Shown here: positions 58,063-64,000 of the stretch, in pieces
How positions within the stretch are numbered: the stretch's first letter is position 1
Layout of the letters: the number at the start of each line of letters is the position of its first letter
Assembly (NCBI GenBank): GCA_030685235.1
Contig: MU839197.1
Location: 62,001-126,000, forward strand
Direction: 5' to 3'
Source of the DNA: Copromyces sp. CBS 386.78
Lineage: Eukaryota; Ascomycota; Sordariomycetes; Sordariales; Sordariaceae
DNA: 64,000 nt
The notes under the pieces: generated by a model
Database searches by the model: none
What the model was told of the DNA's origin: nothing
What the model saw: only the letters and a program-made list of their open reading frames with translations
Made by a program: the position numbers and the translations under genes

Positions 58063-58434
58063 GTGAGTCTTTTCTCGAGCAATTCCATCCCGACACGGCC
58101 TTTCGTCCCAACTCGAGTCGTCGCAAACATCCCCCTCCATTACTTTTGCGCCGACGGCCAATACTCTCAACCACCGGTCTCGACGGGAGAGCGACTCTTG
58201 TCAAACGGCTTCATTCCCATCCCAGATGCACAGGCTCAAAGAGTAACTCGAATTCCGCTTCGCCTCGCCCGTACAGTTCCCTAATACTGTCCTGGGCTCC
58301 TCGTCGCTTCTCGCTCCCCTCTCTGCCGCCGCCCCATGAGCTCGATCGACCTTCTTCGCTTCCTGTCCAAGCCTGCAAAGTGCGGTTCTTGTTCTTCCAA
58401 ACCGCTTCCTGTTGACTAACCCTCTCTTTGCCAG
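58063..58434 (+). promoter_or_regulatory. probable leader intron of the AdoMet decarboxylase gene
   Basis: The donor GTGAGT (58063-58068), the branch sequence GACTAAC (58414-58420) and the pyrimidine-rich acceptor ending CCAG (58434) form a good 372-nt fungal intron in the 5' untranslated region. Splicing would remove the only ATG-initiated upstream frame I found in the leader and leave no ATG between 58435 and the start codon. Confidence 0.6.
58336..58419 (+). promoter_or_regulatory. 27-codon upstream ORF in the leader or leader intron
   Basis: ATG 58336 opens MSSIDLLRFLSKPAKCGSC.. and stops at TAA 58417-58419, which overlaps the candidate branch site. If the intron is retained, this frame precedes the enzyme start by 420 nt. 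Upstream frames control AdoMet decarboxylase translation by polyamines in animals and plants; whether this one does is inference. Confidence 0.4.
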
Positions 58435-58838
58435 GCCTAGATAGCACACTTTCCAACCATCCTCATAACCACCATCTCAGAGCCTGCCCGCGTCCCTCGA
58501 CCCGGTTCTCTCGACCTCCCTCCCCCGCCCGATATCGCCCACAGGTATCGGCTGTGTTGCGACCACGGCGAACTCGACGACAAAGCCCACCATTCTGCTC
58601 TCAAAGTTCTATCTCCTCCCGCTTCGTACTCGACCTCCCTAACGTCTACTTCGTGAGACGTTCAGCTACCTTCATCCACCTGCTGCTGGCGAAGCCAGCC
58701 TCTTAAAGGACACCACACTCCTGTGGGCCTACTCTCTCAGACGGACGCCATCAAAGTTCATCTGAGCGGCAGCTAGTGTCCCGCGGACGCTTCGTTTTAG
58801 AAGACACACTGTCAACAACCCCCTAAAATCGATTCAAA

Positions 58839-60350
58839 ATGTCTGGCCTCGGAGTTCCCGCCATTCCCACCAACTACACCTTCTCCCCTTCCGAGGGCAC
58901 CCCTTACCTTACCATCAACCACGATGTCGCTGCCGACCTCGACTCCACCAACGCCTTTGAAGGCCCCGAGAAGCTCCTTGAGGTCTGGTTTGCGCCCAGC
59001 GCCAAGGCCCTCCCTGCTGGTGTTAAGGAGGGTGGCCTGAAGGCCGTCAACCCTGACTCCTGGACTCCCATGCTTGATTTGGTTCACTGCAAGGTCCTGT
59101 CCATCATTAACTCTGAGAATGTGGACGCCTACCTCCTCTCCGAGTCCAGCATGTTTGTGTTCCCCCACAAGATTATTCTCAAGACATGTGGTACCACTAC
59201 TCTGCTGCTCGGCCTGGACTTGATGCTGCGCATTGCCGCCGCCGAGGCTGGATTTCCCTTCCACAACGTGGCTTCGTTGGAGGACCCAAAGGTTGCCGCT
59301 ACTCCTCTGCGCGTCTTCTACAGCCGCAAGAACTTCTTGTTCCCCCAGAGGCAGCGTGGCCCCCACAAGAGCTGGAGGGACGAGGTTACCTTTTTGGATA
59401 GCATGTTCGAGAACGGCAGTGCCTACATGGTTGGCAAGATGAACGGTGACCATTGGTACCTCTACATCACATCCCCCACCAGCTCTCTCACACCTCCACG
59501 CACCCCTACTTCGAGCCGTGGTGTCAGCCCCAGCCGTAGGTCCAAGATCCCTACTGGTATTGTGGCCCCCTTTGGAGGTGTTATCGAGAACAACGAGGAC
59601 GAGACTTTGGAGATCCTGATGACCGACTTGGATCCTGAGAACGCCAAGAAGTTCTACCTTGATGAAGCGGCCGCGATCGCCAAGGAGAAGCTCTTTGCCA
59701 AGTCTGAGGCGAACGGAGATGCCTCTTTTGACGTCTTCAGCAGCTCCGGAGACTGCGATGCTGATGGCCAGGCTGTTCTTCCTGAGGCCCTTACTACTGA
59801 GGGTCACGCCCTGGGCTCTGTCGTGTCGGAGGCATGCGGTCTTTCCGCCGTGTATCCCACGTCCACCTATCCCGATGCTCGTGTCGATGCATACCAGTTC
59901 TCGCCTTGCGGCTTTTCCGCCAATGGCGTTGTGCCCGCTGTCGCCGGCGCCGACGGAACTGTTTCCAAGGCCGGTCACTACTTCACCGTCCACGTTACCC
60001 CTGAGCCTCAGTGCTCTTTTGCCTCCTTCGAAACCAACGTTCCCGCACGCCAGAATGGACGGCAGACAGCTGAAGTCATTGAGCAGGTTGTTAACATCTT
60101 CCGCCCTGGACGTTTCAGCGTGACTTTGTTCGAGGCTAAGGGCGCACTGGCTACCACACCCGGCGAGGATGCTGATGATACCCGTCGCAACTGGGGCGCT
60201 GCTGCCAAGCAGCGTATGGAGCGCATCAACGGATACCGTCGTGTTGACCGTATTGTTCACGACTTCGAGGATTACGACCTCGTGTTCCGCTACTATGAGC
60301 GCGAAGACTGGGTTGGGGGTGGAGGAACCAGGATGGGCGAGGAGTTTTAG
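58839..60350 (+). CDS. spe-2: S-adenosylmethionine decarboxylase proenzyme
   Basis: An intronless 503-residue frame from ATG 58839 in good context (CAAAATGTC). The enzyme decarboxylates AdoMet to give the aminopropyl donor for spermidine and spermine. It is made as a proenzyme that cuts itself: YLLSESSMF contains the cleavage point between Glu102 and Ser103, and Ser103 becomes the pyruvoyl cofactor. Other conserved residues visible are the FEGPEKLLEVWF glutamates (41 and 44), the catalytic cysteine of LKTCGTT (117), Ser359 in CGFSANG and His384 in VHVTPEP, corresponding to the human processing and active-site residues. A Ser/Pro/Arg-rich loop at about 211-238 is an insertion relative to the animal enzymes. 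The long pyrimidine-rich leader suggests translational control. Confidence 0.97.
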   Translation: MSGLGVPAIPTNYTFSPSEGTPYLTINHDVAADLDSTNAFEGPEKLLEVWFAPSAKALPAGVKEGGLKAVNPDSWTPMLDLVHCKVLSIINSENVDAYLLSESSMFVFPHKIILKTCGTTTLLLGLDLMLRIAAAEAGFPFHNVASLEDPKVAATPLRVFYSRKNFLFPQRQRGPHKSWRDEVTFLDSMFENGSAYMVGKMNGDHWYLYITSPTSSLTPPRTPTSSRGVSPSRRSKIPTGIVAPFGGVIENNEDETLEILMTDLDPENAKKFYLDEAAAIAKEKLFAKSEANGDASFDVFSSSGDCDADGQAVLPEALTTEGHALGSVVSEACGLSAVYPTSTYPDARVDAYQFSPCGFSANGVVPAVAGADGTVSKAGHYFTVHVTPEPQCSFASFETNVPARQNGRQTAEVIEQVVNIFRPGRFSVTLFEAKGALATTPGEDADDTRRNWGAAAKQRMERINGYRRVDRIVHDFEDYDLVFRYYEREDWVGGGGTRMGEEF

Positions 60351-61108
60351 AGTGGTTCCAAGCGCCTGGATGAATTGAATATCATGACCTTTCTCATTTC
60401 TCGTCATTTTCGCATACATTCCATTCACCATCACTAGCGATATCGATATCCACCTTCTGCCTGTTGCTTTGTATTTGCTGCGGCGAACAGTCCCGGTGCC
60501 CTGCAAAGATGTTGCTTCCACTTTCCCTGATTGATCATGGCCATTCATCTGTTGTTCCTCTCATCACTGCAATTCACCTTCAATACTTAGTGTCATTCAC
60601 GGCTTGTGTTGTTCTTGCCAATGGGTCGCATGGACATAGATGACTACCTGCTGTGTCATTGTCATGATGGCCTTGGCCGAGACCTATACCCAAAGTTCAC
60701 ATTCCAGTTCCTGATCCACGCCCCATCAAAGAATGTCTTTTCTCCAATCCGGAACGGGTGCCGCAACATCCATCAGCCACTGTCCAGCAGTATGGGAATC
60801 ACGGAACACGCTGTCACATCGCAGCGTGGTGGTCTTCCTGCCACAATTCTAGCGCAGGTATGTGAGTCCCAGCCTACACAACGCCAACATCTGCGTTGAG
60901 GCAACCACCTCAGCAAAAAACCAATTCTCCCTTATCAAGTCGAATGTTCGCTTGACCTTTGTACCCATCTCTCATTCTGGACAACAATAGAACGACCAAC
61001 TTGGGAAGCTGTGGACGACGCCAATAGGTATCGCTGGCGATATCAACGAGATCATTTTGGGCTATTGTTCTTTTGGCTCCGTGAAGGTTAGCTCGCAACG
61101 CATACGAT
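60351..61108. other. intergenic, 3' flank and promoter
   Basis: 3' flank of the AdoMet decarboxylase gene and upstream region of the following gene. The short frames present have no domain. No repeat or RNA gene was recognised. Confidence 0.5.
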
Positions 61109-62718
61109 ATGGATCAACAACCTACTACTTCCGACGCGGTGAGCAGTGTCGAAAAGCAGCGAATCCCAACGCCACCATCACCACCACCACCAGAGTCGCA
61201 ATTTGGAGGATGGATGCCGACAGTTGCTCTTACGGGACTGGGTATCGCGTTTCTTGCATCAACATCAGGAATCATCGTGTCCATCCTTTACTTGGCGAAG
61301 AAGATTGCGGCAAATGATAACCCGATGCTGGGCATCGCGCAGAGTTTCATGCTGTTCGCTGTAAGCTGCCCTTCCTTCCCCCTCTGCCACTTTGACATGG
61401 TCTCGTTTTGGTGCTAACACCATTCTAGTCTATCCTTTCTATGGCTTACATCGGTTACCACATTCGAGCCACTCGAGCTGGCAACACTCTCTACGGCATT
61501 TTGGATTCACAGGGCCGCAAGACCCTACACCCCGTTCATGCCCGGACAAGAATGCTGATAATATCTGCTACCTCTGTCTGGATGCTTACGATTATACTTC
61601 TCGCCGTTGGCATATACTTTGGCGGAGGTGGGAGCAAGACGGTACTCCTTAACATGGACCTCTTTGCTTCCATTATGGCCAGTCTCGCCCTTAGTATCGA
61701 ATGCTATGTCGTCTTCAGGGTAGACCCTCCCTTTCTTTTGCCGTGGTTATCACCATGGGATGCAAGGATCAGGCCGCGCGGGTTTGACTCCGAAGAGAAT
61801 CCGACGTCTATCAAGATAGTACCGATGGACAGATTTGCTCAGGGTTTCGACGCTTCTATCCTCGAGCGCGGGTCCTCGCCTGCCAGAAGTGCCAGGCATA
61901 AGAGCCCCACTCACGTATCCGCCGCTCACGTATCTCTACCACCTAGCCCGACGCCTTCGAGACCCGGGGGACCAAGACCGATGATGCCAGCGAAATCGGA
62001 TAGTATCCTGAGCGGCTCAACTCTTCATGATGGTCAGAGTGTTCATGGAGTATCCGGATCAGGCTATACTCTCCCCAAGCCGCCATCGGCAACTTATCAG
62101 AACACCGAACCGCAACGTATAGGGCCAGAGGCTCCTGTGCTTCAGACCTCTGGTCACAACTACACCAATTCTGCTGAGATCTTCACCAATGTTCCATTGT
62201 CTCCCAGTCCTTATCTCGCGCAGAGCCCACAGCCTTGGAGTCCGCAGCCGGTTGTGACACAAACATCACCGACAATGGCCAACTCGCAAGCACCGCACCC
62301 TCCTCCTCCGCCTGCTCCTAACATGACCTACGCGGGAGCGCTACAGCAGCAGCAACAGCAACAACCAGGTCATTATTACCAACAACACCCGCAGCATCAC
62401 CAACACTACCAACCCTACAGCCCCCAGCAGTATCATTGTGGCCCACATCCACAGGTTCAGCACGCACCGGCCCAACAGCCGGCTCATTACCAACATCAAT
62501 ACCAGTATCCTCCGAGTCAGTCACCGACCCAATGGGTGTATCCTCAGCAGCCAGCCGCCGTTTATGGAACGACAGGACCAGGAAATGTGTCGCCCATGTC
62601 AGCGACAACAGATTACCGGGATGCGAACAGTGAACCGGTGTCGCCGATAACCCGGCAAAATAGTGGGATGAGCGCGCAAGTGAGGAGTATGCCGGGGACA
62701 TTCCGGGACGGGGGTTAA
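61109..62718 (+). CDS. four-helix membrane protein with Gln/Pro-rich tail
   Basis: Two exons, 61109-61360 and 61429-62718, with a 68-nt intron (GTAAGC donor, GCTAAC branch, CTAG acceptor) give 513 residues. Four hydrophobic helices are predicted by eye at about 36-62, 73-95, 126-149 and 160-181; the splice lies inside the second helix and restores it (FMLFA joined to SILSMAYIGY). The short N terminus is Pro-rich. Residues after about 182 form a long, probably cytosolic tail, Ser/Pro-rich and then Gln/His/Pro/Tyr-rich (runs of Q near 62340-62365). I do not recognise a named family; the plan resembles fungal plasma-membrane proteins with disordered tails. Confidence 0.85.
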
Positions 62719-63523
62719 CGCGAGCGACGAAGATGGGAGAAAGATTAGCGAGGATGACTCGGCGCGACCGGTTCGCGTCGGGCACCTGGTGGAAAAAGGG
62801 AACTTGAAAGGCATGGGTTAATGGTATTATGAACAGGGCATTGCATTTGCACGTCTGGTTATCTAAAGCCAGTACGATGATGGAAGAAAGTAAGAAGGGA
62901 TATAATCGAACCTGAAAGCCGGGTAATGGGTTACATAGCTTCTATAAGAATAAAATCAGGTGCGTATCATGTCGCAATGATGTTGTTCTCACCGGGGGCT
63001 GAGGGTGAGGTGATGGTGCTGACTGAATGCCCCTGCTAACACATATGCTATCAATTTCATAGTTGGGCTGTTAGTGCAATAAGATCGATGTGGAGACGTG
63101 AAGTCACCGTTCGTCCCGTCTCTCCGGACGCGGTCTCGGCGGTGTTGTGATACACTCTCGAAACACCCAAGCAAACAACAAAAGAGATCGAATTAATTAG
63201 CGACTGTCAATCGAGTAATTGCCTCGCCTTTACTCGCTGTCAAATTCATTGTTTGCAATGTGAGCTACAATAGTAGTAAGTACTCTTGTTCCTTTCATAC
63301 CACGTGACAGCGCGTCCCAACCTGGTGTGACGACGTCAATTGACAGGCAACCGCCAGGCAGCAGTCGCGATTGTGGGACTCGCTTGACAACATACGGCGT
63401 ACCCGGACCTTCTATCTTATTGTTCGGAAGTGGAAAGTCGACGCGGTTGCTCTGGAGATCCCGTTCACTTCTTATATACTGTCTTTTTCTGCGTTCCTCC
63501 CAACCAGGTTCCTGCTCTCCTTC
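62719..63523. other. intergenic, no gene
   Basis: 3' flank of the membrane-protein gene and upstream sequence of a gene probably beyond the window. A CACGTGAC motif lies at 63301. No coding or RNA gene is supported. Confidence 0.5.
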
Positions 63524-64000
63524 TCTCCTTTCTTTAACCATCGCAACTTCTCATCTCTCTTGAACGTCCGCAAGCGCCACTCACTTCGCGCCTGACTACC
63601 TCTACATTCTACAACCTCGACCCAGCCTTTCTTACTTCGATAACCGTCGCCGAGAGGTCGCATCTTCTTTCTCCATATCCATCGCGCCTTCCACGCCCTC
63701 TCAAACACCCGACCACTCACTTTACACCTCGCCCACCCCCGACCCGAGTTGCAACCGGCCACAAGCAGACCCTCCTTCTTTCTGCTCATCAATCACACCT
63801 TCTCATCTCAAACACGACTCACTTCCAGTTTGCATCCCACTACCTACGACCTCAACCGGGTCCCGTCGCTTTTTACCTCTCGGAAGCAGACCCCTCCTTC
63901 TTTCCCTTCAAACATCACGACTTCCCATCTCTCTCAAACGCTCGCAAGCGGCGTTGCTCACTACACCTCACTGCAACCTCGGCACAGTAGCCGCGCAAAT
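63524..64000. repeat. pyrimidine-rich degenerate ~120-bp repeats
   Basis: Units starting near 63524, 63662, 63771 and 63891 share TCCTTCTTTC, then an ATCAC/ATCGC segment, CTTC(T/C)CATCTC, CTCAAACRC and ACTCACT...CCTCG. Units three and four are each preceded by AAGCAGACCC. Spacing varies from about 110 to 140. The strand bias (C and T on plus) suits a 5' untranslated leader of a plus-strand gene starting beyond 64000. Confidence 0.6.

Noticed and set aside
58336..58419. Upstream frame as a certain polyamine-sensing uORF
   Set aside because: The frame lies within a well-formed leader intron, so it may be absent from the mature mRNA; kept only as a possibility.
58812..60548. 578-codon minus-strand frame opposite AdoMet decarboxylase
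   Set aside because: It is a shadow of the real plus-strand coding sequence, produced by C-ending codon bias; the translation shows no family motif while the plus strand has every catalytic residue.

Overview
The window reads as nuclear DNA of a filamentous ascomycete. Genes have short introns (57-87 nt in three of them) with GTAAGT/GTAAGC-type donors and CTAAC/CTGAC branch sites, and transposons carry a saturated repeat-induced point mutation (RIP) signature: CpA and TpG are nearly gone, TpA is in excess, CpG survives, and coding frames are broken by TAA/TAG. RIP this strong plus a 503-residue AdoMet decarboxylase suggest Neurospora or a close relative in the Sordariales; that is inference, not proof.

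Layout. (1) 1-17.4 kb, gene-bearing: two F-box/ankyrin proteins (610-2733 and 6412-8115, both minus), a three-exon FAD oxidoreductase (9253-11118, minus), an intron-containing tRNA-Gln (13540-13625) and a Lys/Ser/His-rich then Gly-rich protein (14125-16092, minus). This part also holds a 441-bp hAT-type MITE with a perfect 8-bp target duplication (3514-3954) and a small non-coding LTR element of the TRIM type (11581-13237), itself hit by a 226-bp MITE. (2) 17459-45737, one nested block of dead LTR retrotransposons: a Ty1/copia element (minus, 151-bp LTRs, TSD AACAC) received a gypsy element A (plus, 20616-35957, TSD CTAAT) and a gypsy element C (minus, 38411-45577, TSD CTTAT). A third gypsy element B (plus, 27986-35855, TSD CAGCC/CAGCT) sits inside the 3' LTR of A and carries a 417-bp foldback element. 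All four LTR pairs match in length to the base once later insertions are subtracted, so the order of events can be read. (3) 45.7-64 kb, gene-bearing: a decayed gene (46789-47698), tRNA-Thr (48153-48224), a CYP53-type benzoate 4-hydroxylase (48731-50327, minus), a Laa2-like clathrin/AP-1 accessory protein (52261-54867, minus), the cytosolic Fe-S scaffold Cfd1 (55502-56503, plus), AdoMet decarboxylase (58839-60350, plus) and a four-helix membrane protein (61109-62718, plus). The last 480 bases are a pyrimidine-rich degenerate repeat that looks like the leader of a gene beyond the window.

The genes are ordinary fungal housekeeping or accessory genes with no evident shared pathway. The most unusual material is the repeat fraction: the TRIM with an apparently intact primer-binding site matching half of initiator Met-tRNA, its LTR resemblance to the copia element 4 kb away, the foldback element that escaped RIP inside a RIP-saturated host, and parallel loss of the same catalytic and zinc-binding residues in three gypsy elements.
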